Shown here in pieces: positions 1 to 8,974 of a DNA stretch of 64,000 bases (positions are counted from its first letter, which is position 1; each line of letters begins with the position of its first letter). The stretch covers positions 7,167-71,166 of the forward strand of contig WMKK01000002.1 of assembly GCA_012295225.1 (NCBI GenBank), written 5' to 3'. Made by a program: the position numbers and the translations under genes. Below the pieces are notes generated by a model. The model did no database searches. It saw only the letters and a program-made list of their open reading frames with translations, and was not told the origin of the DNA. Source of the stretch: Ostreococcus mediterraneus (Eukaryota > Chlorophyta > Mamiellophyceae > Mamiellales > Bathycoccaceae).

Positions 1-542
1 AGATTTTGAGCGCGCACGTCCGCGACCACTTGGATGGCAAGGTGCCGAGACAGAACGACGTGGCCACACTCGCGCGATGGGACCGTGAAGATGCCGGGGA
101 AAGAGAAGGCGTTCAGGTGGGAATGTGGTGGTACAAGTTAAACCACTCAACGGAGAAAGAGCGACTGCAGCGTTTGAGAAACTTCGATGACGCGTCAAAG
201 AATGCGCTTGCGTACCTCGCGACATGTGTGTTTCGCGAAGATGTCCGTGCAGCGCACGACGCGCGCAAGTTGAAGATTTTGAGCGCGCACGTCCGCGACC
301 ACTTGGATGGCAAGGTGCCGAGACAGAAAGATGTGGCCACACTCGCACGATGGGACGATGAAGATGCTCGGGAAAGAGAAGACGTTCCGATAGGACAATT
401 TTGGTACGACCTAACCCACTCAACGGACAAAGAGCGACTGCAGCGTTTGAGCGTCTTCGATGACGCGTCAAAGAATGCGCTGGAGTACCTCGCGACATGT
501 GAACCAAGAAAAGCGAAGCCACGAGGCCGACGCGCTAAATAA
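1..542 (+). CDS. 3' end of a tandem 91-residue repeat protein, function unknown
   Basis: The reading frame is already open at the first base (codons start at position 3), so this is the C-terminal part of a longer gene that begins outside the window. It contains two copies of a 91-residue unit: the DNA at position 1 recurs at position 274, an exact 273-bp period, with clear divergence between copies. Each unit ends with a conserved FDDASKNALxYLATC segment and carries a W-rich centre (GMWWY or GQFWY). The tail is basic (about 12 residues, KAKPRGRRAK). The unit loosely recalls helicase-associated repeats, which pair a short basic stretch with G-x-W and an Arg/Lys-rich helix, but the match is weak and I do not assign that family. 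No ATG is visible in the frame before the first repeat. The gene is real by its open frame and codon-preserving repeats; its function is unknown. Confidence 0.75.
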   Translation, partial: ILSAHVRDHLDGKVPRQNDVATLARWDREDAGEREGVQVGMWWYKLNHSTEKERLQRLRNFDDASKNALAYLATCVFREDVRAAHDARKLKILSAHVRDHLDGKVPRQKDVATLARWDDEDAREREDVPIGQFWYDLTHSTDKERLQRLSVFDDASKNALEYLATCEPRKAKPRGRRAK

Positions 543-683
543 GGCTGATGAAGAGATGAATGAATAGTCTACACTTGTAATCAATACCACGAACCACTTC
601 TTTTTCGATGTCACAACACACGCCCGACTCAAAGATTATATTACGAATACGTCGCGTTTCCAGAGGAATTGTACTGAATCTTG

Positions 684-2138
684 TTACGTCTTAGGTGTGC
701 GAACGCGGCCACCGGTGACTCTGCCGGTTACGGATGCCGCGACCTCGGATTGTTTGTCGTGCAACGTCCGTCTTTCGTTTGCTCTATCGCGATACTTCGG
801 AGCAGCCACTTCATCATCTACACTCGCGTCTCTCACCGACGGCTGCAATGGTTTGTGCACGACTGGTGCGCTTGATATCGTCGCATGGACGACGCGCGAG
901 GCAGAGGGCGTTTGCTTGACTTCTCTTGCCTTCGGCTCGTCTCGCGTCTCCACCGGCGCCGACGATGCATTCACGACGGTGTACTCTTGCTTTGATTCAC
1001 TCCATGAGTACCAAGTAGACGTCATTGCGTTGTAAAATAACCCCGAATTAGGATCGTAGAAGATGCCCGAAACTTTGTGCTTGAAATATCCCGTGGCGTC
1101 GTCAAAGACGTATTCGTCGTTTTCGTTTCGAGCCGTGGAAGTCGTCATGGCTGACGCCGCCGTAGCTTGCAAAATTGCATTCTGTGCAATCGCGTTGCGT
1201 TCGCTCGATTTCTTGTCTTCTTGAGCTCTGATGTGCGAGACTTCGGACAATGAAAATTCACAGTTCATGACACCGCCGACCCAGTCGTCGCGAAACGGCG
1301 TGTGATCGATGGCGATTTTAACACGCTTCGCATGTTCTTTCGTAGAACAATTCACAAAGGCGAATCCCCGGCGCTTCTCGGTGCCATACTCGCGCGGTAT
1401 TTTAATCGATCGAATAAATGAAATGTCGCCACCCTCTAACGCACAAGAAATTTTATGTGCCAACTGCTCCTCTGACGCGTCGTCTGGGATGTTCTTGATC
1501 CATAGCGTCGACGTTTCCTTCATTTCCTCTGCTAAAACCTTTGCATTTTCGTTACGCGGGTTTGTGCATTTATAACACGCATTTCGGCGCGCAAAATTAC
1601 GAGCAGAGCACGTTGGACATTCCCAATCGCTGTGCTGTTTCGTCGCCTCAGGCGTTGGCAAAGTCGCGCGCGGTGGGGACCGTTGTTGGTGCCGCACCGG
1701 CTCCGGCTCCGGCTCCGGTGCGCGATCCCAACCACGGCGATCGCGCTCGTTGGCACGATAGCGCTCGTCGTAGTATCCATCGTAATCATAGCTTTCGTAT
1801 TCCCGACGATGTCTAGGCGGCGAACGTCGTCGCCGCCCATCATCTTCGTACCTGAAAGATGGTTCTGCGTACTTATCGTAGCCCGGAGGGCCGTATCTGT
1901 CACGCCTATCGTACGCATCGTACCTTTGATCATGACGATATCGATCGTCATATGGTTGGCTATAGTCTCTCGTCGGGGGATCGCGAAAGTAGTCTTGTCG
2001 CGACGTCACGGCGTCAGCGCGCCCAAACCGTGGGGGAGGGCTAGCCTCCTCGTATCTCCTACGGCCGACGGCATCACCCCGCCCGTAGTCATCATAATAA
2101 CGATACCCACGATCATCTTCACGTTCGCGACGTTTCAT
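684..2138 (-). CDS. RBM5/RBM10-like RNA-binding splicing factor (RanBP2 zinc finger, RRM, OCRE)
   Basis: A 484-residue nuclear RNA-binding protein. In order: an Arg/Tyr/Asp-rich N-terminus (about 1-150) with a short PE repeat; a RanBP2-type zinc finger around 170-195 (WECPTCSARN, then CYKCTNPR); an RRM around 211-297 with RNP2-like LWIKNI and RNP1-like RGFAFVNC; and an OCRE octamer-repeat domain around 343-390 rich in aromatic residues (YVFDDATGYF, GLFYNAMTSTWY). This order is that of RBM5/RBM10 and plant SUA, which act in 3' splice-site choice. Those relatives also carry a second RRM, a C2H2 finger and a C-terminal G-patch; none is visible here, so this is a shortened version. The ATG at 2138 is the first in frame. 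It lies in tandem with the LysM gene downstream on the map, 270 bp away, and that gap holds nothing recognisable. Confidence 0.85.
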   Translation of the reverse strand: MKRREREDDRGYRYYDDYGRGDAVGRRRYEEASPPPRFGRADAVTSRQDYFRDPPTRDYSQPYDDRYRHDQRYDAYDRRDRYGPPGYDKYAEPSFRYEDDGRRRRSPPRHRREYESYDYDGYYDERYRANERDRRGWDRAPEPEPEPVRHQQRSPPRATLPTPEATKQHSDWECPTCSARNFARRNACYKCTNPRNENAKVLAEEMKETSTLWIKNIPDDASEEQLAHKISCALEGGDISFIRSIKIPREYGTEKRRGFAFVNCSTKEHAKRVKIAIDHTPFRDDWVGGVMNCEFSLSEVSHIRAQEDKKSSERNAIAQNAILQATAASAMTTSTARNENDEYVFDDATGYFKHKVSGIFYDPNSGLFYNAMTSTWYSWSESKQEYTVVNASSAPVETRDEPKAREVKQTPSASRVVHATISSAPVVHKPLQPSVRDASVDDEVAAPKYRDRANERRTLHDKQSEVAASVTGRVTGGRVRTPKT

Positions 2139-2408
2139 GACGTCGTCCTGCGCACGCGCTAAAGCGATAACACATCATGCGAGGTCGTGAGTCGTCGGAG
2201 CGTGATGAGCGTGCCCCGAGGAAGCACGTTATTGGATGTTGATGATCTGCACAAGCACACGCCGTCAAATCGTAAACGAACCGTATCACAACAGCGTTCT
2301 ACGCGTATTGATTGCGTCGGCGCACCACGCCGACAGATCGCGTGAGTCGTTGTGACGTTGACGTTTGTTTCTTACCAACGTTGGTATATAATTACAATCA
2401 GTCTCGTC

Positions 2409-3698
2409 TTATTTTGAACTCTTCTTCCAAACACGAAACCTGTCTGGAATGGAACGTTCGATGATTAGCAAAACCGCTCCAATAAACGTCGGCACCGCCA
2501 TGCCATAATCCGCTAAATCATATTCTCGCTCTGGTCGCTTCGTGCTCGAGCGCTTCGTGACTCTAGGCGTCGGCTTTGTCGGCACTGTGGCTTTCGTCAT
2601 CTTTGCGACATCGCTCGCGCGAAACGCTTCACGAGGCACGCGACTCACACGAGCGACGGGTTCTGCGACTACAGCTTCGGGAACCTCTACCTCCGATGGT
2701 TCAAAAGTGGGTTCTTTCACGACTTGCATGTCGACGACGACCGGCTCTAACGTCTTTGCTGCCTCTTCAATCACTTCTTCCGCGACGGGCATTTCTGTTT
2801 CAACAACGTTGACTTCTCGCGTACTCGGAATCTCTACTTGCGCGCTAGCAATCTCTTCTTTAACAACTGCTTGCTCTGGCGCATTCGCCTCAATCACAAT
2901 CGTTGAAGGCATCTCGGGGACCATCGCTGTCGCCTTCAACACAGTCTTTGCCGCCTTCGTTGTGGTCGGAGCAGCCTTCATCGACGCCGCGACGAGAACG
3001 CCAATCATAAGCACCGTTCCGACACCTAAAACTTTGGTTGGTTGTAACGTCGACGTGACTTTCGAATGCGTAGTCGCACTAGCCCAAACGTTTTGTACAC
3101 CCTTCAAAGATTTTGGCCCTAGATCCGATAACGCGCTCGGCATGTGCTTCGTCTTCTTCACCGCTGCTGCTGGCGTAGTTCCGAGCGTTGCCAACGCCAC
3201 TTCCTCGCCAAGTAAACGCACACGAACGCCGTACGATGCGTTTTCGATATCTACCGGCACGCGCAACGTTTGACCTACTTCAATAGTTCTGCGAACGCCA
3301 AGTGCACTGGCTTCAGCTATCGACGCTGTCGATGTTCCATGCGCCCGTGCGATATCGTACAGAGTGTCATTTTTTTTGACGACGTAATCCAGAATCAACG
3401 ATGAGTTTGTGTTTCCTTTGTCCCGCGCGACGACGGCGACGGGTTCATCAGCGCGCGTACCAGTCACGACGTTGAGATCGCCTTCGACGTTACGCTCGCT
3501 GTTCAAATCGCCGTCGGCGGCGGCGGCGGCGCTCGTCGTTCCCGCGCTCGTGCTCGCCTCGGCGCTCGAGCGCACGCGAGTGGTGCCGTGCGTTGACGGA
3601 GGGCGGCGTTGCGACGATCGTCGCGCTCCAATCGACGTCGTGGTGACGCGCATACATGCGCGCATCGTGAGTACGACGTATCCACTCGGCGTCGTCAT
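2409..3698 (-). CDS. LysM-domain protein with membrane segments, probably plastid-targeted
   Basis: About 429 residues from the ATG at 3698. A single LysM domain follows the Ser/Thr/Ala-rich N-terminus (DYVVKKNDTLYDIARAHG ... VGQTLRVP). LysM binds N-acetylglucosamine polymers such as peptidoglycan or chitin. The middle has one clear hydrophobic segment (VLGVGTVLMIGVLVAA), then a long Val/Glu/Thr/Ala-rich low-complexity stretch, and the C-terminus has a second hydrophobic segment (MAVPTFIGAVLLII) followed by a basic tail. The frame is open further upstream to 3857, but the upstream stretch reads as random Arg/His-rich sequence and would overlap the divergent P4H gene; 3665 is another possible ATG. 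The N-terminus looks like a transit peptide, and plastid placement is an inference. The substrate is unknown. Confidence 0.7.
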   Translation of the reverse strand: MTTPSGYVVLTMRACMRVTTTSIGARRSSQRRPPSTHGTTRVRSSAEASTSAGTTSAAAAADGDLNSERNVEGDLNVVTGTRADEPVAVVARDKGNTNSSLILDYVVKKNDTLYDIARAHGTSTASIAEASALGVRRTIEVGQTLRVPVDIENASYGVRVRLLGEEVALATLGTTPAAAVKKTKHMPSALSDLGPKSLKGVQNVWASATTHSKVTSTLQPTKVLGVGTVLMIGVLVAASMKAAPTTTKAAKTVLKATAMVPEMPSTIVIEANAPEQAVVKEEIASAQVEIPSTREVNVVETEMPVAEEVIEEAAKTLEPVVVDMQVVKEPTFEPSEVEVPEAVVAEPVARVSRVPREAFRASDVAKMTKATVPTKPTPRVTKRSSTKRPEREYDLADYGMAVPTFIGAVLLIIERSIPDRFRVWKKSSK

Positions 3699-3809
3699 CG
3701 AACGTCGCCCGAGGTGGTGCACTTTGACGCTGGATTGAAATCTTGCTCTCGTTTTTTCAACGCCACGAGGCGATAGCAAAGAGATACGTGCGCCGCAGGC
3801 GTCGTCGCG

Positions 3810-5186
3810 GTGTCGCGCGTGGAGTCGGGACAGATGCTGCCAACGACGACGGCGCACGCGGCGACGAGTCCAAGTAAAACCAGACGTCGCCCGGGTTCGT
3901 TCTGGCCCGGCGCGCTCGCCGGTGCGTCGGCATCGTCGTCGGGCACGAGAGGTGAAAATATAGACTACTACAATGGCTCGAAAGGTTCTCGACGGATGCG
4001 GGTTCGATCGCTATGCAGCGCATCTTGGGTGGATTATGTACTACTTGTGTGCTTTGTCACATCGCTCGCCATCGCTCGGTCTCTGCTTTCACGAAGTAAT
4101 GACGCGACACTTGATGAACGACTTGCGGTCGCCCCACGCGTCGCCGCTCGACGCGTAGGGCCACACGATAGTCCCACAGCGGCTAACGGCACGCGTGCGA
4201 GTGATACATTTGGATCTCAAAATCCTGTGAGTCTGTACGGGCGCGCAGCTTTGTTGAACAACGAACCGGGATTCCCGCAGACGCCGCCGTTGGTGTTGAG
4301 CTCGTCAGAACCAAAGGCTTACCTGTTGCGGCATTTCTTGTCTGACGAAGAATGTATTCATCTGATGGATTTAGCAAGGAAAGAACTCGCGCCGAGCACG
4401 GTTGTGGCAGAAGGAGGAACGTCAAAGAAGTCGAACATCAGGACGTCGGCTGGAATGTTCTTGAGAAAAGAACAAGACTCAATAGTGCACAACATTGAGA
4501 ATCGCATAGCGGCGCTTAGCGGCATTCCGTTTGACAACGGCGAGGGCATGCAGATTTTGCGGTACGATATCGGCCAAAAGTACGATCCGCATTACGATTA
4601 CTTTCACGATACGGTAAATCCAGCGCCAAAACGCGGTGGTCAACGCATAGCCACGATGCTGATCTACTTGCAGGATACTGAAGAAGGGGGCGAGACGACG
4701 TTTCCGAATGCAAAAAAGCCTGAAAGTTTTCAAGCAAACGAAGCAAACAATCCGTTCAGTGAAGAGAATCATGGCGCGTTGACCGATTGCACGAAGAAGG
4801 GTATTCCTGTGAAAAGCGTCAAAGGCGACGCGATCTTGTTCTTTTCTTTAAAAGACGACTATACTCTCGACGGCGGTAGCTTGCACGGTGCGTGTCCAGT
4901 CATCAAAGGCCAGAAGTGGACCGCAGTCAAGTGGATGCGAGTGGCAAAGTTTGATGGTAACTTTCACGAACCGCTTCCAATGCCACCACTAACGCGACGA
5001 ACCGATTCGCACCCTTGCGTGGACGAATGGGACGAATGCGAGCAGTGGGCGCGGAAGGGATGGTGCGAACGAAACGCCGAATTTATGACGACGAATAGCG
5101 GTTCCAGAGATAATAAAGGACCAGCGTGCGGGAAGTCGTGTGGATTGTGCGTTGATTCGGCGGCTAAATCGACGCAAGAGATGTAA
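3810..5186 (+). CDS. Prolyl 4-hydroxylase, type II membrane protein with C-terminal ShK domain
   Basis: A 458-residue 2-oxoglutarate/Fe(II) dioxygenase that hydroxylates proline in secretory-pathway proteins such as the Hyp-rich glycoproteins of algal walls. A membrane anchor lies near residues 74-92 (WVDYVLLVCFVTSLAIA). The catalytic domain spans about 165-380: the iron ligands are H261 and D263 (HYDYFHD) and H359 (GGSLHGACP), with K369 placed to bind 2-oxoglutarate. Residues 401-448 form a Cys-rich ShK-like module (HPCVDEWDECEQWA ... CGKSCGLC), a common C-terminal partner of plant and algal P4Hs. Start choice is uncertain: ATG 3810 gives a long cytosolic tail, while ATG 3996 would start 11 residues before the anchor. 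The gene diverges from the LysM gene. Confidence 0.9.
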   Translation: MSRVESGQMLPTTTAHAATSPSKTRRRPGSFWPGALAGASASSSGTRGENIDYYNGSKGSRRMRVRSLCSASWVDYVLLVCFVTSLAIARSLLSRSNDATLDERLAVAPRVAARRVGPHDSPTAANGTRASDTFGSQNPVSLYGRAALLNNEPGFPQTPPLVLSSSEPKAYLLRHFLSDEECIHLMDLARKELAPSTVVAEGGTSKKSNIRTSAGMFLRKEQDSIVHNIENRIAALSGIPFDNGEGMQILRYDIGQKYDPHYDYFHDTVNPAPKRGGQRIATMLIYLQDTEEGGETTFPNAKKPESFQANEANNPFSEENHGALTDCTKKGIPVKSVKGDAILFFSLKDDYTLDGGSLHGACPVIKGQKWTAVKWMRVAKFDGNFHEPLPMPPLTRRTDSHPCVDEWDECEQWARKGWCERNAEFMTTNSGSRDNKGPACGKSCGLCVDSAAKSTQEM

Positions 5187-5285
5187 ATTGTCAGTACACA
5201 TATAGCTTGCTTAGAACGACGACGACGATTGAAACGATTGAAACTGCGCTGTTCGCTCACACGTTGTCTCACAACGCGCCTCACG

Positions 5286-5864
5286 ATGATTAGTAACCGT
5301 CGCGCGTGGTCTGCCGCTGTGGTCGTCGTCGCCGCCGCGGGCGTCGCCACCGCGCGCGCTGCGACACATACGTATTATTATAATCAAGTCACACAAGAAA
5401 GCCGATGGTACGTACGTCGTCGTCGCGTAAGCCTTGCGTTTGTTTATGGTCTATCGTGCGTTCCGGAGTTTGGATTGCACAAACACTAACGGCTTTGCTC
5501 ACGACGCATGCGTGTATACAGGGACGATCCGAATCACTTGGCGCCCTACGAAGACGAACAGGGTCGTAAGTATTGGGTAGACGCGGCTACGGGGGAGAGC
5601 ACGTACGAGACACCGTGCGAATGGTACCAGACCACGTCCGAGGAGCACGGTGACCGCGTATACTACGTGCACAAAGAAACCGAAGAAACATCGTGGGATC
5701 AACCAGAGTGTTTAGCGTGGGTGCGCGTTGATCCGGATTACGACGAAGACGTTCGTCAACGCGCGGCGGTTGGCGACGACGAAGACTCGGGCGATGTAGG
5801 AGACGTCTCGAGCGACGTAGACGTGGACTTGTTACCATCCGACGCAGACGACATCAAGGTATAG
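5286..5864 (+). CDS. Small protein with signal peptide and three WW-type motifs, one intron
   Basis: Two exons, 5286-5407 and 5522-5864, give 154 residues. The 114-bp intron has donor GTACGT, a CACTAAC branch-type motif near 5485 and acceptor ATACAG; splicing joins TG|G to rebuild the second tryptophan of the first WW motif and continues in frame with DDPN. The N-terminus is a classical signal peptide (basic ISNRRAW, then a V/A-rich core ending AARA-like before THTYYYNQ). Three WW-like modules follow: YYYNQVTQESRWDDP, YEDEQGRKYWVDAATGE..YETP and WYQTTSEEHGDRVYYVHKE..SWDQP. The C-terminal 40 residues are strongly acidic. WW domains bind Pro-rich peptides and normally act in the cytosol or nucleus, so the signal peptide is unexpected. 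Without splicing the frame ends at a TAA inside the intron. Confidence 0.8.
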
Positions 5865-6219
5865 GACGTGCGATGAGCCCCTGTGTGTGCGTGTCGTTAA
5901 GAGTCTTGATCGTGATCGTCGCATCAGCACATTGCCATCACCCAGCGTACACGGGACCACTACAGTAGGTGTAGGTGTACGTTTTGCAGTAGCGTTGTAC
6001 AAAACAGTCAACCTTGAGATTGAATAATCCCACGCACCGCACTCTGCGCCGCACGTACCACGGCGTGATACTCGCCCACACGCGCGCGCGAACGAATCGT
6101 CGAGTGCGTTCCGTACCACTTCCGTGCGCGCGGTGCGCGTCGCCACACGCGCGTGCGCACGCATTCGTCGTTTCGCGCACCACCACCACCTCGTGTGACG
6201 CGACACAAAAGCATGCGCG

Positions 6220-7629
6220 ATGGCGCGCGGTGAAGACGGCGACGCGAGTACGAGCATGACACGCGACGAGGATGATGATAGCGAACATAGCCATGAACGT
6301 CTGGTCGAGCGTTTCACGCGGGCGTTACGCCTAGGTTCGGCGCGTTTGAAGTATCACCCAGCGGTCCGTCGGTTGGGCCGAGCGCTCGCGTCGACGGTTG
6401 AAGATACCGTGTCGTCGTCGAGTGCGCTCGTGTTGCTCGGCGTGGTGTATTATAACGACGACGACGAGCTCGGCGATAAGGGGCGTGGTGCTGATGACGC
6501 GGGTAAGTCATCGGCATGGATCGAGGCGCGTGCGGCATTCCACGCCGACTTTTTGTCGCGACTGTGGATGTCGTATAGGAGAAACTTTGCTTCGTGTCTG
6601 CGAGGAACGACGTGGAAGAGCGATGCAGGGTGGGGATGTACGATACGTAGTGCACAAATGATGCTTGGAAATGCGTTCAGTGTGCACACGCGCGGTCGGG
6701 ATTGGAGGCGGGAGTTGGAGATCCAAGAGTGCGACGCCGTGGACGACGACGACGGCGATGTATCGACGACTCGGCGTCGGAAGATCGCTAATTTAGCAGA
6801 CATATTTCGCCGACAAGGTTCAGAAATCATAGCCACAAAGCGCGGGAGCGATAGTCAGGCAGATATCGTGCGTTGGTTTGCCGACGACGACGCGTTGGCG
6901 CCTTATGGAATCCACAACGTGTGCGAGACGACAACGAGGTGGGGCATGCCCGCGGGCAGATGGTTTGAACCGAGCGTGATGTGTCGGGCCTTCGAAGTAT
7001 TGATATCGCAACATGAGAAAATGCGCGATGAAATCATCGCGCACGTTGTGATGCCAACGACTGAAGGCGAAGACGCGGGCGGTGTTCCACGCGTACGCCG
7101 TCGCGATTTGTTCGCCAAGAGCGCGGATGTCGGAAAAGCGTTGATTCTCTTCGTCCCGCTCGTTCTCGGCGCTGGAAGCACGATTAACACGAGGTATCTC
7201 AACCAGCTTCGTGCGATGTTGGCGTTCCCACAGTCGCTCGGCATTTTGGGTGGTCGTCCTGGGAGCTCGTTGTACGTCGTCGGCTGCGCGTCCGAAGGCG
7301 TCTTCGTCCATCTGGACCCTCACACCGTGCAAGACTCCACCAATGCCGACGTGGATTCTTACTATTGCCCACACGTCGCATACACGCGAGGTGACGCACT
7401 AGACCCCACGCTTGCGCTTGGATTTTACTGTCGAAACGCCCGCGATCTCGACAGTCTTCTCGACGCCTGCGCTCGTCTGGCTCGAGAGCACGCGACCATT
7501 CCAATCCTCGACGTCGACGTCGAAGACGACCACCGCGACGTCGGCGTTGTGAGTCACGCCGACTCCATCTCGCACGATTCTCATCCAGCGATCGTTGATG
7601 ATGAATTCTCCGATTGGGAATTCATCTAG
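6220..7629 (+). CDS. ATG4: ATG4 cysteine protease (peptidase C54), autophagy
   Basis: A 469-residue cytosolic protease that trims ATG8 to expose its C-terminal glycine and later removes ATG8 from lipid. The family signature around the catalytic cysteine is present (SRLWMSYRRNF, then WKSDAGWGCTIRSAQMML, C140), as are the catalytic Asp and His in FVHLDPHTVQ (D366, H368) and the preceding glycine-rich loop LGILGGRPGSSLYVVG. The last residues, after an acidic stretch, read FSDWEFI, a good LC3/ATG8-interacting (LIR) motif W-x-x-I at the extreme C-terminus. An Asp/Arg-rich insertion near 175-190 is low complexity. No introns are seen. The ATG at 6220 is the first that keeps the acidic N-terminal tail; a later ATG at residue 13 is also possible. 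Confidence 0.95.
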   Translation: MARGEDGDASTSMTRDEDDDSEHSHERLVERFTRALRLGSARLKYHPAVRRLGRALASTVEDTVSSSSALVLLGVVYYNDDDELGDKGRGADDAGKSSAWIEARAAFHADFLSRLWMSYRRNFASCLRGTTWKSDAGWGCTIRSAQMMLGNAFSVHTRGRDWRRELEIQECDAVDDDDGDVSTTRRRKIANLADIFRRQGSEIIATKRGSDSQADIVRWFADDDALAPYGIHNVCETTTRWGMPAGRWFEPSVMCRAFEVLISQHEKMRDEIIAHVVMPTTEGEDAGGVPRVRRRDLFAKSADVGKALILFVPLVLGAGSTINTRYLNQLRAMLAFPQSLGILGGRPGSSLYVVGCASEGVFVHLDPHTVQDSTNADVDSYYCPHVAYTRGDALDPTLALGFYCRNARDLDSLLDACARLAREHATIPILDVDVEDDHRDVGVVSHADSISHDSHPAIVDDEFSDWEFI

Positions 7630-7824
7630 TCGTCGTAGTTTGTAATTTGTTGTACACTTGTACTACCATTTCAACTCTCTAGAGCGCGCGGTGGCGGTGC
7701 GCACCAATCCATCAGCAAATCAGTGCGCGATGTGTCGTGATTTTTTGGTGACGTCACCCAACGCCCCACGCCATCGACCCAGGCAAGGCGCGCGCACATC
7801 TGCGCGTCACATCACGACCACCGC

Positions 7825-7859
<35 letters not shown>

Positions 7860-7860
7860 A

Positions 7861-8775
7861 ATGTTTGCCATGACGACGACGACGACGACGACTGCGCGCG
7901 CGACGACCGCACACGCCAACACCGCGGTGCGAAGGATGCGCACGCACGCGACAACCACGGTGGGGCGCGCGTCGCACCGCGCGTCAACCTTGACGATGAA
8001 GACGACCAAGCGCCGATCGACGCACGTGGTCGTACGCGCCGAAGGCGAGAGCGGTGAAGTCGCGTCTGCGAGTTCGTTCTCCCCTGGAGGGTCGTTCGCC
8101 AAGGTGTGCGAGCTCGAAGAGTTGCCACGAGGCGAACGCAAGCTCGTGCGCGCGCTCGGGAAAAGTATATTGATGTTTTGGTACCGGGACCGCGTGTATG
8201 CGATCGAGTCGCGTTCCCCTGCGGAAGGGGCGTATTCTGAAGGCTTTGAACGCGCGAGATTGACGCAAGATGGATGCATCGAATGCCCGACGACGAAGAG
8301 CACGTTCGATTTGAAGACTGGGGAAATTAAGGAGTGGTACCCGGATAACGCGTGGTTGCGCATGTTGACGCCGCAAGATACGTGCCGTAACATGGAAGTG
8401 TTCCCAGTGGAGATGAAGCAGGATGGTATTTATGTTGATGCCAAGAACGGGTCGTTAGGTCCGGACTTTGTAGCGCCCGTTGGTTTCGGTGGCTCCAACA
8501 CGTCGCTCGAAAATAACAACGTGTTCGGTGTCGAGCCGATGATGTACGTTGAGGGCGAAGAGAAGGGCGTGAGCACGTCGTCCTCGACTTCGACGAAGAT
8601 CGACCCCGGCCAGCTCGGTGGCGCGATTGCTCTTGCCGCTACTGTTGCCGTCGCGGGTTCGGCGGCGTGCTTGTACTATGAAAACTACATCGCTCTCGGG
8701 GCGCTGTGGATCGTCGGCTTTGCGGGCGCCGCAGCCGTGGCACTGAAGGCGACTGGCGCGCTCGAAGACGAATAA
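7861..8775 (+). CDS. PSB33: PSB33-like plastid protein, Rieske-fold without cluster ligands, two TM segments
   Basis: A 304-residue protein with a long Thr/Arg/Ala transit peptide (cleavage plausible near VVVRAEGES, about residue 60). Residues 78-195 resemble a Rieske domain (FWYRDRVYAIES ... CIECPTTKSTFDLKTGEIKEWYP), but the CxH and CxxH cluster ligands are not conserved: the second site reads CPTTKS with no histidine, and the first site reads SRSPAEGAYSE. Two hydrophobic segments follow near 253-273 and 277-297. This combination is that of PSB33 (photosystem II protein 33), a thylakoid protein of the green lineage that stabilises PSII under changing light. The gene is preceded by a GAC trinucleotide run that ends at the start codon. 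ATG 7870 is an alternative start. Confidence 0.8.
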   Translation: MFAMTTTTTTTARATTAHANTAVRRMRTHATTTVGRASHRASTLTMKTTKRRSTHVVVRAEGESGEVASASSFSPGGSFAKVCELEELPRGERKLVRALGKSILMFWYRDRVYAIESRSPAEGAYSEGFERARLTQDGCIECPTTKSTFDLKTGEIKEWYPDNAWLRMLTPQDTCRNMEVFPVEMKQDGIYVDAKNGSLGPDFVAPVGFGGSNTSLENNNVFGVEPMMYVEGEEKGVSTSSSTSTKIDPGQLGGAIALAATVAVAGSAACLYYENYIALGALWIVGFAGAAAVALKATGALEDE

Positions 8776-8974
8776 ATGCGTTGTCCAATTTATAAGAGAA
8801 AGAAGACCAAGAAGAAATAATACCAGCAGCTGATGCACATCATAGAAACCGCCAAAACCGACAAATACAACCTTGAAATCCAAAACACGCACCAATACTT
8901 GACCACGAAACCGAACCAACTAAACAACGTCGCACCGCATTCGACGGCGCACCGTTTTCAAATCACAACTCATC

